From: Oscheius onirici
Taxonomy: Eukaryota > Nematoda > Chromadorea > Rhabditida > Rhabditidae
Direction of reading: 5' to 3'
Assembly: GCA_932521025.1 (NCBI GenBank)
Contig: OW051469.1
Location: 7,328,398 to 7,392,397 of the forward strand
DNA length: 64,000 nt
The first letter of the stretch is position 1. Each line of letters starts with the position of its first letter. Shown here in pieces: positions 45,895 to 58,049 of the stretch. Under the pieces are notes generated by a model. That model was not told the origin of the DNA, did not search any database, and saw only the letters and a list, made by a program, of their open reading frames with translations. The translations under genes were made by a program, and so were the position numbers.

Positions 45895-46481
45895 CTAGAG
45901 TGTGAAGAATAGCGACGGCAGCAGGCCTTTCCACCGGAAATCTACAAAATCTTCTCTATTATGAAATCGATTTGTTGCTATCAGAAAGTCAACAAGAATG
46001 GATCTCAGCGTGAATCGAGGAACTTTTCACAACCAATCCTGTATTCTTCCCGGGTAGAAAGCAATCATTGGACAGCGGCAGCGGTAGTATTTCCGTTGGC
46101 ACTTTTACAGTTTCCAGTCATCGATTCTGTCATTTTGAAAAAATGAGAAACAAGAACTTTTCTTATACCCCTATCAATCTGCTCTACTGTTCATCGGACT
46201 CTGACTTTCTGTCTTCCCCTTGTTCCCATTACAGCTCAAAACTTCCGCATGAAACTTTATACAGCAGACGACAAGACATGCGTATACGAGTGGTACTTGA
46301 AGGGATCATAAATATGAAGGTTCATAAAGATGAATGTTGGAAGAGAGTATATATTGTTGGTATGGGAGTGAACAATGATGAGAGTCAAACAATGAGGGGT
46401 CGAGAGAACATTTTGGTAAATTGGAACGAAGAAGAAAACCGGGGGAAGTGAGGTCAGAGTTTTCTTTTAAAGATTCGCGAT

Positions 46482-47475
46482 TTAGTCGGACTCCTCTCCT
46501 CCCTCTGCATCATCTCCCTCTTCTTCTCCGGAGTCGTCTCCTTCTTCCTCTCCTTCTCCTGAAAAAAGTGTTTTGTGAACAGTACAGTATCCAGGAATAT
46601 TGACTACTGTCAGTTTCCCTTTTCAAGTCTCCGGAAACCGCCTTACTGCGCACCAATTCTTCCTATCGGTTTCGATACGCAGCCTTACTGCGCACCAACT
46701 CTTCCTATCGGTTTCGATACGCAGCCAATTTAGCTGATGTCCATAATTATAAAGTTGGTGCGCAACTTCAGGATTACGGTACTTCTGGCTCGAACTAGTC
46801 AATTGAAGAGAGTTCGAAAGATTACGGTAATTACACCATCACGACACTAACCTTCCGAACCTTCTCCTTCTCCTTCTCCCTCTCCTTCGGAGGATTCGTC
46901 ATGAACATCCTCATCGTCGACGTCCTCGTCGTCTCCCTCTTCCTCTCCCTCAGGGACCTCTGAAATAATTCCCAGTTCAAATCAATTCCTATTGGTCTCT
47001 GTGTCTCTGGCACTCGCGTCGCTCTGACTCTAGCCCCAGCCCTGGTCTGTCCCGTCCCTCAGTCGTGCGCTCTCTCGCTTCGAGGCCGGCTGCTGTCCCG
47101 GCCGCGCTCCTATCGACTCTCACACTGCTCTCTCTCTGACGAAGCGATAACCGCACACACATAGAGACACACACAGCTCTAAAGCTCATGACGGAATGAA
47201 CTCACCCTTCACGGCTTTCTTCTCGCCGATGACCTCGACCTGCAAAATAGGAATATTAGTACTGATTGAGAGACAGGGATAGGACTCGATAGGAATTTCC
47301 CAAAGGAAGTCTTAGGTAGTCACGGATTCGATAGAGGCACTCAGTAGTGACTGGACATAAAATGTAGACTCACCTCTTCCTTTCCGTTCTTTTCCAATCG
47401 GGGTTCCTTGGCGGAGACCTCGTTCTCGTCATCGAGATGCCTCTTCTCGGCGGTCCTCTCTTCAACGGCAGACAT
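46482..47475 (-). CDS. Highly acidic prothymosin-like protein
   Basis: Exons 47475-47374, 47239-47206, 46959-46852 and 46558-46482 give 106 residues in phase. The first 45 residues are mixed-charge (starts MSAVEERTAEKRHLDDENE). The rest is almost entirely Glu, Asp and Gly (GDDEDVDDEDVHDESS, EGEGEGEGEGSEGEG) ending EESD. It is certainly disordered. Size, two-part layout and an early KR-containing region resemble prothymosin-alpha/parathymosin, small acidic nuclear histone-binding proteins. Low complexity prevents a firm family call, so a generic acidic nuclear or ribosomal chaperone is possible. Four exons with correct phase show it is a real gene. Confidence 0.72.
46641..46764. repeat. 42-bp tandem duplication with adjoining inverted repeat
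   Basis: Two near-identical 42-bp units (46641-46682 and 46683-46724) begin CCTTACTGCGCACCAA. The GCGCACCAACT of the second unit pairs with AGTTGGTGCGC at 46753-46763, so the RNA could form a hairpin. The end word CGATACGCAGCCAA recurs at about 50168, suggesting a dispersed element. It sits in an intron of the acidic protein gene. Confidence 0.55.
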
Positions 47476-50437
47476 GTTAGTTCTAGGAATGAATCCTTTT
47501 AGTATGCAAGTATGTAGAAGAGAAAAGGCAAAAAGACGAAGAAGTAATGGGTCAGATAGACGGGGGAGACAGGGAGGACAGGGGAGGCGGGACCAAAGGG
47601 CACTTGGCAGCGGGCCAGCAGTTGTTTGCGCGCGCGAAATTCGAACGTCATTTGGGGCTGAGACGGAAGACCCCATATTAGATACATATATGGTTGTGAC
47701 TAGGACTAGAAAAGGAAGAAAATGACCTTAACTATTAGAATATAGGTCACACCAATTTTGAAAAGCTAGGCCTAAAAAGTGTACTCTATCGATTGCGACA
47801 GCTGACGTAAGCCGTCCTGTGACCCAATGAGAATAGGTCAACTGGAGAGCGGAAGAGACAGAGAGTCCAGAACTGTGGGGACCATCCAGTCCAGTGGACA
47901 ACAGAAAGGTAATTATGATAAGCTTGGGGAGGGGAAGACGAGGTTGGCGCCCACCCTTTCCCGGGTCCGCTTGGGGGGCGGGACGCATTGGATTACTCTG
48001 TGTCCATGTTCTCCCGCCTATGGTACCCCCGACACTCTGGACGCTAGCCTCTAAGAGAGACTGGGGCTGGATGCGAAGGAAGAATACTCACAATAGAATT
48101 GATGTTGTCATCAGCGGATTAGGGTTAAAAAGTTGAAGGAAGCAGTGATTTCGGGTCGAAAAAATGTGTAAAAAAGTTTGAGAGTTGGATGTGAGAATAT
48201 TGAAGACGAAATGTTTCGCAAAAAGTGAGCGGGGCGGACTACGGTAGCTCTGAGGAACCAGACGCTTTGATCCGTTCTTCGAAGGCCTTCGAATCAAATG
48301 GGGGGAAAGTACAGATGGCGAATCGACGAGGTTACGCAAGACGGTCAACTGCGATGTTGTTGTGTGCTGCAGTGACCCCAACTGCGGGTCACTCCTCCCA
48401 CCATTTGGACGCGAGCCAACTGGGATAGAGAGAGAGAGAGGCGGGAAAACATCTGGCCTCTGTGTGCGCGAGATTGACGCGCTCGTCCAGAGAAGGTCAG
48501 TAATAGCACTCGAGGTACCAGAAAATGATCATTGTTTCAGAGAACGACTGACCTATACTGCCCAAAGAATCGGCTCTCGTTCTCATAGAAACCTGGGACA
48601 GACAAAGCTTCTTGGCATAACTGATTGCTGGTCGGAACAGAGCTATCTTCAGAGCCGGGATTAACCTGAGGACAGGCTGAGTCAGTCAAAGTTAGTTCAG
48701 TACGACCCGAGTAAAAAGAGAGCCTAGAATTTGCACAGAAGGTGGTCACGGATATGCTAATTGGATGTCATAATAATCAAGTGCAAATGAACAGGATATG
48801 GACGGGAAGTGGGAGAATGCGGAGCTTTGAACAAAGTGTTAGCAAAGTGAATGATTGTAATCAACAGACCAATCGATATCTGATAACCTACAGTACTCTT
48901 ATCCTGTCACTTTCGATTCTTACATGAAGAGTGGTCAAAGAAAGTGGGATAGAACAAATTAGATGGATTGGAGAAAGAATGTACTGTCTTGAGAGAAAAC
49001 TCGACCAATTACAAATGCCAGAAGAATATAGGAATAGACCCTGTCAGATTTAGCTCCTCTTGAGAACGTGAGACTGATACGAGGGTCAAGAGTAGGGCGT
49101 GAAAATCAAGTGCGAAGAACTAGTGGACCTCCTTTATAGTCGACCTCTATTATACTGTGCCTCAATATTGCAGACAAACGTTATATCATTGTGGGGTCAA
49201 AACGGGGAACTCCAGTTCAAAAAAAAAAGAAATGCTGCAATGAGAGAGCGTGTTATATCGGAAATTCATTGTAACTAAAAGAAAAAATGAGCTAGAATGA
49301 AAAGCAAGTGATGATGAACGAAACTACCAGTGTCAGATCAATAGTTGTTTACCGCGAAGTGAATGCGTCTTCAGAAAAGTTAGACGGCTTTGGAACGAAC
49401 TTCCAATGTCCACAGAACATGTACTTGGCACCTGCAAGAGAAAAGAAATCTCTGAAACTGCACCGAAAACTCAGGTCCTTGTGTGTTTGGTCCTTTGAAA
49501 AGTTTTGACCGTGGTTGGAAAATATGAACAGAGGCAATAGTTGTAGTTACTCCAAGAGCCTAGATTATTGAAGGAGATTCTTCACTATAGCCTGTATCAA
49601 ATTCTTCCAGTTTCCCTTCTCAAAACCTGAGTCCATGATATTTCAGTGGCAGTGATGCCATAGTCTCTACCAACGTCACTCGATTACGATGGTAAATGAC
49701 CCTATAGCCTGTCGCCCAGCTATGTTCGGGTCCTTTTCACCCGCTGACCCAGCAGCCGAGAATGATGCTTTTGGCACTGGGAATGTTTCACTAGGCTACG
49801 CGGCTTGAATCACTGGGAAACGATCGCCGTCATGGGATTCTTGGGTGATCTGAGGTGTTTGTGTACTATTTTTGGGAAGAAAGTTGTTTGGGAAGAGGGA
49901 TGAGATTCTAAATTTAATTTTACAGACGAAAATTTAACAATTTCTTCCCCAATTTTTATGCCAATCGATTTGTTGTAACCAATAGTGCTGACTTGCATGC
50001 TGCTCTTGTTTTTTCTTTAGAAATAGGAGTAAAAAAAATCTCCCAGTTTTCTTCGTTTTCCATGAGATAAGTGGAACTTTGAATTTCCACACCTTTTGAA
50101 TTGCTACGGTATTCGCGCGCTATTCCATTCAGCACATGAACATTGGATACGCAGGCAGCGGCCGGTCGATACGCAGCCAAATGGACTGCAAATCCTAAAT
50201 TTTCCCCTTTCTTTTCTCTTCGTTTTTCCATTTTCTCTGTGTTTTTTTTCTATTTTTTTCTTGTTAAAATGTTGTTCGTATTCGTTTCGAAAAATTACAA
50301 TCGTTCGCTGTAGAATTCTTCCGAGAAAAATAGTGATTCGGCTCCAAATGTTGGCAGATTGTATTTCGCCATTTTTATCATCCTTCTTCTTCTTCTTCTT
50401 AGTTTCACCAACTTACTTTCAATGTTTTCAGGGTAAA
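47476..50437. other. Intergenic, no gene supported
   Basis: About 3 kb without a supportable gene; ORFs are at most about 140 codons, without in-phase splice partners. The last part is pyrimidine-rich (50200-50270, 50380-50400), as expected in front of a ribosomal-protein gene. The + strand ORF 50096-50518 only leads into RPL32 exon 1. Confidence 0.5.
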
Positions 50438-50958
50438 ATGGTCTTCGTATCGGGAACCAAGGTCCGCATTGTCAAAAAGAAGCTCACTAAATTCAAGCGC
50501 CATGAGAGTGACCGGTAAGTGTATTTTCACGTTATTTCGTAGGAAGATAAGCAACATGTTGGCCGTACTAATTCGTGTTCTTTCAGTTACCACCGCCTGA
50601 AGCCCAACTGGCGTAAACCCAAGGGTATTGATAACCGCGTCCGTAGACGTTTCCGCGGAACTCGCTCTATGCCCGTCATCGGTTATGGATCTGACAAGAG
50701 AACCAAGTTTGTGCTTCCCAGTGGAATGAAGAAGGTTGTTATCCGCAATGTCAAGGTACAGCTTGTAATCAATTCTTCTTTCTAATTTATTGTCTTTAGG
50801 ATCTTGATATGCTTCTGATGCAGTCCTACAAATACAGTGGAGAAGTTGCCCACACCACCTCGGCTAAATCCCGTAAAGCCATCGTCGAGAGGGCCAACCA
50901 GCTCGGAATCAAGTTGACGAACGGTCATGCCCGTATCCGTACTGAGGAGAGCGAGTAA
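50438..50958 (+). CDS. RPL32: 60S ribosomal protein L32 (eL32)
   Basis: Exons 50438-50514, 50587-50755 and 50800-50958 give 134 residues, full length for eL32. The family core is present: [20 protein letters not shown], then [11 protein letters not shown], and a basic C-terminal helix. It is a structural protein of the large subunit. TTTTCAG lies 7 nt before the ATG, either a 5'UTR intron or a trans-splice acceptor. An ATTAAA at 50991-50996 is the likely poly(A) signal, only about 30 bp from the convergent secreted-protein gene. Confidence 0.98.
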
Positions 50959-50990
50959 ATTGTTGGTTGTTAAAATGAATTGTTTACTTT

Positions 50991-50996
50991 ATTAAA
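50991..50996 (+). terminator. Poly(A) signal variant ATTAAA of RPL32
   Basis: ATTAAA 33 bp after the RPL32 stop codon. Confidence 0.5.
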
Positions 50997-51024
50997 CGGT
51001 TTTAACTGTTGCAGTTGCTTTATT

Positions 51025-51459
51025 TCATAAATGTCCGATAGAAGGACGATGTTGTTGGCTAGAGAAGACCTAAAGGTGTAGAATTGTCTCGTTCGAGCTT
51101 GAAACTTACATTCGAGAGCGAAAGCCGACGGAACTGTCGGTAAATGACGTTTCCGTGCTCGTCGTGAATGAAATTGTTCTGAAGAAGAGTCTTTTCATCT
51201 TGTCTCGAAGTTCTTACTGTTGGATTCTGTCGAAAGGTCTCGTATTCTGACAAAGCTGGCTGCAATTTCGGCAAGCCGTAAGGTACACTTCGAATAATTG
51301 TCGACTGGAGCTTGTTCTCTTTTGCCATTTCTACTTTGTGGGCCATTTTCTCGTACAAATCTGCTAGTTGAGTGGCTGAAATGCCTGAAAGAGAACGAAC
51401 TGAACTTTTAAAGGCAAGTGCAGACCGACAGCCAAGGCGAGAACTATCAGGGGACGCAT
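51025..51459 (-). CDS. Small secreted protein, family unknown
   Basis: Exons 51459-51426, 51384-51110 and 51069-51025, joined by 41- and 40-nt introns in phase, give 117 residues. A clear signal peptide (MRPLIVLALAVGISA) is followed by a Cys-free, charged, probably helical chain (contains YEKMAHKVEMAKENK and NNFIHDEHGNVIYRQF). No known domain. Reading through the second intron would give a slightly different C-terminus (to 51059), but GTAAGT...TTTAG at 40 nt matches the local intron style. It starts 168 bp after the CHMP7 stop on the same strand, so it may be expressed from the same operon. Confidence 0.65.
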
Positions 51460-51627
51460 GAACAACTGATCTCGCACTCGTACACCCGTTACAGCGATTC
51501 CTGAACCTTGACGTTTGTCTAACGCGCGAAAATGCAGACCAAGAACGTCACAATTTTATAAAAACTACACAACGGTGTGGCATTTGTACCCATACTTAGT
51601 TGGAAATTTACAGAAATATTTTCGATA

Positions 51628-53330
51628 TTATGCCGGTTCACGGAGACGCTGGAGCCTCTTCTCGAGCGAATTGTCGTCGAATTCTATGTCGTGGCTGATT
51701 CCAAAGCTGCTTGATGGAACGTCAGGAAGACGGACTTTCGAAGGCGTCTCGGGCTTTTTCTGCTCTACCAGGATGTCATTCAGTTCCTTCTCGAGTTCAT
51801 CCTCGTCGCCCTTGTTGCGCAAGCCGAATCCGGAACTGAGGGCATCTTCGATTTCGCGGTAGTTGTCTACCGAATTGTGGATCTCATCCATCGTCTCGTC
51901 GACCTGAAAGTTGCTTGTTTACAAAGCGTAATGACAGCTTTTTTCTCCGATACTACTATTGCATGTTGTAGATAACCGATTTTTCTGTGAGTTCTAAAAA
52001 CACGCAACATTTCAAATTAGTTAGCCTCCTGTCACTTAGATATTCATTTTTGGACCAGTTTTCAACGTTAGGACGTCTCTTTTGTAAAACACGAAAAACA
52101 AAAAACATAGAAAAAACCTACCCTTTCCGGAGACAGTCCATGCCGAGCCAGATTGCTCTTGAAGGCCTGTGCGCCCAATTTATAGGCGTCGATGACTTCC
52201 TTGTTCAATTTGCTGCTGGCCAGTTGATGGAGCATCGAGAGAAGGCCTTGCAGCTGACCGTCTTTGTCGGCAATGTCTTTTTCTGCTCTAAAGTTGAATT
52301 ATCTTCAGCCAAAAATCTGTGGACCTCTTTTTCTGTCGAAGGAATCCGGCTGCTCTCGTCTTATCGCCCACTCGAATGGCTTTTCGGGCATCCTGATCGT
52401 GTTTTGTGACTTTTGTCTCCAGTATTTGAATGTCTTTTTCGACTTTGGCCATAGCTCGACGGATATTGTGAACGGAGGCGTCAGCTTCGGTGAATTGGAC
52501 GGGTCCATCACTGGTAGAATCCTAAGACTTTATTTTTACTATAAAAAGACGAGTTTCACCTTGAATTTGACAATTTTATCGCCATTACCAGCCAGTCCGA
52601 CCGTGATATCTCCATTGTCGAGCATATGGTCCAGCACAATATCGAAGGCTTCCTAAAAAGCTTTATGAAGCTAAAAGGTTTGACAAACCTTGTTGAGAAC
52701 GATAGAGCGAGCATGATTGTACAGATCGTCGTACGAAATCACTTCTCCGGTACAATCCAGCTCGGACTTTAGCTCTTCGACGTAAAGTTTTTGAATGCTC
52801 GAGGCTTGATGCTTAAATACCCACATTTAGTTCAAAAAGGGCGGAAAAACCTCGACTGTGGGCAGATGAATGTATCGTGTCGTGTCACTTATGCCGGTTG
52901 CACTGAAAAGCCAAGATGACGTCTTGATGAACTGCGTGGCTCCCCAGCCAATCCAGCCCGAATGTTTTTCCTTCCATTCCTCGACGGTGCTCAGCTGATT
53001 GTTACTGCAACTTATTTGTTTTGCAAAGGTAAAATCTGACCTCTTTAAGTGTTCAATGACTACTGACAGCGAGGCTGGAATCCTATCGCCTCGTCGGAAC
53101 TTTCTCTTCAGGAGATCCAGCGTGAAGATGCTCGTCTTTTCTGCTTTGCATAACGAATCGATACAATCTGTCCAGAAGCCTACTTTCCGATCGTAGTCAA
53201 GAGCATTCACGTTTCTGGCCTGAATACTGGTTTCACAAAAGAAACATGAACAAGGTACCTTTATCGAGGCCAAGTATCCCCGCATTACTTCCTCATCGAA
53301 CCAGCAGTCGGGCAGATAGTTCGTCGACAT
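51628..53330 (-). CDS. CHMP7: CHMP7, ESCRT-III adaptor of the nuclear envelope
   Basis: Eight exons (53330-53259, 53219-53041, 53004-52851, 52811-52689, 52652-52560, 52521-52325, 52287-52122, 51903-51628) give 419 residues (human 453). The N-terminal winged-helix/ESCRT-II-like half contains the HSGWIGWGATQFI block and a hydrophobic membrane-contact segment. The C-terminal Snf7 half (EAFDIVLDHMLDNG, GDKTRAAGFLRQKKR) ends with an acidic linker and a LEKRLQRLR helix that may act as a MIM for VPS4. CHMP7 works with LEMD2 to seal the reforming nuclear envelope. GTTTCAG lies 10 nt before the ATG. Confidence 0.92.
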
Positions 53331-53930
53331 GACTAGCGGCCTGAAACAAGTTATTTTGAAGAAATTGAAGAAAAGCTGCAAGGGGATTGTCACTGGAAAA
53401 AAAAGTTGGCATTTTCCATATTCAAGTTCCCGCCTTCTTCCCGGAGGTTGGCGGGAAAATTTGAATTACTTTTATACGGCGTTGAACTTTGATCTCTTCT
53501 TTTCTCATTTTCTACTACACATTCCTAGCAACAGTTGTTTTAGTTTTAATGGATTAGGCTCTAAAAACGCATTAGTGACTCTATTTGTGTGATTGAGACA
53601 GTAAGAAGACGTGAAAATGCCACAAAATAACAAAGTTTGCGCAAGACACAATTCCCGAAGATGTTACTCTCGTGTACTGTCAAAATCAACCTAATAACCG
53701 AGAACAAACAGTGAGAGGAAGAACAAGACCTCTCCCGTAATTCAAACAAGAAATATCGATAATCTCCGTGCAGCAGTTCAGTCGCGCAGCAAAAAGCATG
53801 CGGCAGGCTCAGCTGTCACATTCTGCGGTTTCAAAATCCACCCACTTGTTTTGCGTCAATTCTACTCGTTCTTCTTTCAAGGATTGACCCAAAACAACGA
53901 GTTTTACAGAATTTGTATGTCTAAAAGGAG
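53331..53930. other. Divergent intergenic region, CHMP7 / mitofusin
   Basis: 600 bp between divergent starts; it must contain both promoters. No ORF with support. A bidirectional promoter is possible. Confidence 0.5.
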
Positions 53931-56900
53931 ATGACAACATACAACAGTATTCCGCACACGAGCGGCGGCGAATTGAATGGCCGTGCCAATCTTTCCTGTA
54001 ATTTTTTGACGACTTTTACGTACGAAGAGAAAATTTAGTGTCAGGAAAGTCGAATCGCCGACTGAATGGAGAAAACGAGCCGCTCGCCAGATTCAGCGAG
54101 GCCAAGAAGGCTCTGGGAGAGATATTTTCGGAGCTGCGCGGCCATGTTGTCGAACTTAATGAGCTTTATAATCGTAAGTCGTTTTCTCCCTACAAAACAT
54201 GAATCTTGTAGGAATACACGATCCGAGCAGTGGTGATGCTCCCTCGAATAACGAATGTGCACAAGAGGTCGTCGTTCTCCGCGATTCCATCGACACAATC
54301 ATGGATACTTTTCGAAGGGACAATATGAAAGTCGTTTTCTTTGGCAGGCGAGTCTTGTTACTTTTCAAAGTTTTTGTGTCGTATCATTGGGACACTTAAA
54401 GAAACATCCGCATCTGTCACACGGCCTCGTCCTGGCCCTTTTATAGTCGTATCAATGTCCCCTTCTCTTCCAGAAAACTCAATATCTACCCAAACTAAAG
54501 CAAAGTGTCTCTAATGACTTGAATTCTTAAATAACTTCTTGTCTTTGTAGAAAGTTTTGAATCACTTGAAAAAAAGTTACATAAGTTTTGGAGCAATAGA
54601 AAGCAACAGATTATGACTTTTCGCTGTTTTGACTTGTCTAAACCTTTGCCAAAACGTGTTTGGAAACTTGATTTGTTGCTCTTGCTACTGTTGTGGGTGC
54701 TAGGAAGCCATGCAACGGTCTGAAATTTTACTATCTGTTGTTTCTAATTTCGCTATTTCTAGAACAAGCAACGGAAAGAGCACAACAATCAACGCCATGC
54801 TGCACGCCAAAGTGCTGCCACAAGGAATGGGCCACACGACATGCTGCTTCCTCCAGGTCCAGGGCTGTGACGACGAGAGCGGCTATCTGATGGGCGACGA
54901 CGGACAGCAAATCGCCATGTGCAATCTGCACAAGATCGGAAACGCCATGAGCGCAGACAATTCGGATCTGCCGGCTATGGGACAGGATTCTCTGCTGAGA
55001 ATTTTTCATCCGAAGGGACACGGCGACGCCGAGAATCGGCTGCTCCAAAACGACGTTGTGATCGTGGACAGTCCGGGTGTCGACCTATCGCCGGAATTTG
55101 ACAGCTGGATCGACAAGCACTGTCTCGATGCCGACGTTTTTGTCCTGGTCGTCAACGCTGAATCTACTTTGACTCAGGCCGTGAGTCTTTGTGTTTTTTT
55201 TATAAAGGGGTTTCTTTTCAGGAAAAGAATTTCTTCATTCGCGTCTCGAAAAAACTCAGCAAGCCGAACGTTTTCATTCTGAACAATCGCTGGGATGCCA
55301 GCGCTTCCGAAGCGGACCATATTAATGATGTGAACCCTTTTTCAAAGTTTTATTGTTGAGCAATAGTTCTTCTTTTCATTGTTTTCATACGCCATTTGTC
55401 TGATCTTCGACAAAAGCTACCAAACTATTTCAAAAACTTTCCAATTGAAGGGAGTATCTCAATTTTCAGGTAAGACAACAGCATCTGACCCGTTTCCGAC
55501 AGTTCTTGGTCCAAGAACTAGACATCTGTACGGAGCGTGAAGTCAAAGATCGGGTATTTTTCGTCTCCTCGAGAGAGGTCCTGGAATCGAGGCTGAAGGC
55601 TCGCGGACTGCAACAGAAGGCCTATCAGATGGAAGGACACAGCGAACGACAGCTCGAATTCCAGAACTTTGAGAAGAATTTCGAGCAGTGCATTTCAAGG
55701 TACTTTTTACTTGATTTTCCCTCCAAAGTTCTCATATAGATCGGCCATTATGACCAAGTTCGAGGCACACAATCGTCGTGCGCTGGAAATTCTCGGTCGA
55801 ATGAGAACGAACATCGAAGATGTCCAGTTGACAGTCAATACGTACAAATCGAGCCAAGAACAGGAGCTTTCCGTTTGTTTCTATCTTATTTTGAGCATAA
55901 AAACAATTTTAGGATGCCAGTCAAGAATTCAACCAATGCCGTCTAAACTTCTCGCAATTTGAAAAGAAATATCGCGAGCAGACCGAACATTTGAGGGCAG
56001 AAGTTCATCTGAAAGTGTCAGCCGACTATGCCGAAGAAATTGCCCGTCTCGAGGCCATAATTGACCGCTTTAATCAGCCATTTACCGACTCATCGGCAGG
56101 AATGATCGAATACAAACAGGTACATTTTGAGAGCCAGTTTTTGCCTGCTGTCATTGTGCAGTTTATGCATCAGAAGTCCAACATTTGGAAGAAAACATGC
56201 CAGAAAAAAATCTTCGAATCGCCGTGAACATTACGGTAGAAATGACTCGCTAAGGTCCATATCAAGCCAAGCAGCATTTACTCACTTTACCAACAATCTG
56301 TTTTCCAGAAATTGGCCGATTTCACCGATAAATGTCTCAGCTCCGATCTGGAAGCCCGCTGTACGGGCGGTCTGATGAGCCGGATATGGAATCTCGAAAA
56401 TGACATGTTCCGTTAGTTTTTACTCCTTTTTTTCCACTTAAAACATTAGAGTACGTGATGAAGATTCTGACGGAGCCGTACCAACACAAGCTGGAAGAGA
56501 TATGGCGCTACAGGAAGCCATTCAAATTTTCGATTTGCGTCGACGTTCCGACGCTGATGGCCGACTTCCATGAAGATCTCGAATTTCGCTTCACATTTGG
56601 CCTCTCGGCCATCATCAGACGCATAATCGCCTACAGATCGGGCAAGCCGATCACGGCCATACAGACGAATCTCCTCACGCCCATGTCTTTTGTACTTTTC
56701 CTATATATTGAGCTCTTTTTAAACGAAAAGTTTAGAAAAATGCCCACAAGTCGAACGCGGAGCTGCACGATGAGGCTGTCGCCATCGCCGAGAAGGAAAA
56801 TGCCATGATGACACAAATGGTCCTAACGTCGGCCGCCTATTTGGCTAACGGCAGTCTCGGAGCTCTGGTGATTGGAGGAGTCGTTTACAAAGCTGTCGGA

Positions 56901-57788
56901 TGGAGGGTCAGTCACTTTTTTCTTCGTAAAACTCCTAATTCTGTTTCAGGTGATCGCAGCCGTGGCCTGCTGTTACGGAGGTCTGTACGCCTGGGAGCGT
57001 TTCCGCTGGAATTCCAACGCCAAGGAGCAGCATCTGAAGGACCAGTTCCGGAGTCATCTGGAAGCAAGAATGAGACAGGTCTCCAATGCTCACACGATCA
57101 ATTGCGAACGACAAACTCAGCAGTAATTACTTTTTTTTTTAACAAAAACGATAATATTTTTTTCAGCGAAATGGACCAGGTGTTCGAGGGACTGAAGGCC
57201 ACAATGGCCGGAGTTCATCGCGAGATGAAAGACAACCTGGATAACAAGAAAACGGACATTGAGAAGACGGAAGCAAGTCTCAAGAGCTTAGGGACTATTA
57301 AGTGAGCTTTCTTTGTTATTTTAATCGAGTGTCTGGCTATGGAAAAGTGGCAAGATCCATTGTACTCGCTTCCTTTCTTCTGGAAACAAATAGAAATGGT
57401 TTACTGTTTTCATGTCATTTTCTAACATCCTTGACGCTTGAGTAGGCAAAGTCACTGGATTTTGCTCACCCTGAAACTGAACATACTTTGGATCTTTTAT
57501 GAGCTGTCCGGAGAGTTTCTAAGAGGCTGTTGCGATTAAAAGTTGTCTGTCTGTTGACAAGATTTTAACGAGAGCCACAACTTTCTCTTCACAGGATATC
57601 GCATCAGACCGTCAAAAAGCACGAGCCGCATAATTGAAGAAAGTGCCGGGTCTTGCCATTTTGTCATAGCCAAATACTCTCCTTCAAATCTACATGCATC
57701 TTTTTTTTTCAGAGGAAAATGTGCCCTTCTGCTGCGAAACATTGAAAACTTCTCGTCCCACTATCTCCGCTTCGACTCCTCCCCCTAA
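53931..57788 (+). CDS. MFN: Mitofusin, outer-membrane fusion GTPase
   Basis: Dynamin-like GTPase that tethers and fuses mitochondrial outer membranes. Fourteen exons (53931-53997, 54039-54173, 54212-54347, 54763-55180, 55222-55329, 55470-55699, 55740-55872, 55913-56119, 56309-56411, 56450-56691, 56736-56906, 56950-57122, 57167-57301, 57713-57788) give 777 residues, the usual metazoan length. G1 GRTSNGKST is near 112-120, G3 DSPGVD at 215-220, and G4 NNRWD about 273-277. HR1 follows, then a paired membrane segment ([14 protein letters not shown] and [15 protein letters not shown]) and the C-terminal HR2 coil. Intron 54348-54762 begins with GC (GCGAGT), splitting the P-loop arginine codon. An AATAAA lies at 57942. 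The GCP5-like gene starts 261 bp downstream. Confidence 0.96.
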
Positions 57789-57941
57789 AAAAGTCTCATA
57801 TTATTAATTTGGTGCTGTTTTTGAGAGAAAGAACGCATTCACTTTAGAAAAGATTCTCTATTGTTTTGTGCGTATTTAGGACCCCTCAGTTTGCTCACAG
57901 TTGCTTATTTTTCGTATAGGTTTAGTTATTTCGTTTAGGCT

Positions 57942-57947
57942 AATAAA
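57942..57947 (+). terminator. Poly(A) signal between mitofusin and the GCP5-like gene
   Basis: AATAAA 154 bp after the mitofusin stop and 103 bp before the next start, as expected inside an operon-type intercistronic region. Confidence 0.5.
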
Positions 57948-58049
57948 ATGTGCTTTATTTGCTCGTTTTCCAGGGGTTTTGTGTTCGTTTCAATCTAGAT
58001 ATTTGTCGTGGGTTTTCTTGTTGTTTTCGAACTAGAAAGTTGTCAGAAA

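Noticed and set aside
45433-45912. 159-codon plus-strand ORF ending ADLECEE
   Set aside because: Antisense to the minus-strand candidate exon 45726-45894, which has better splice sites and phase; no domain on the plus side.
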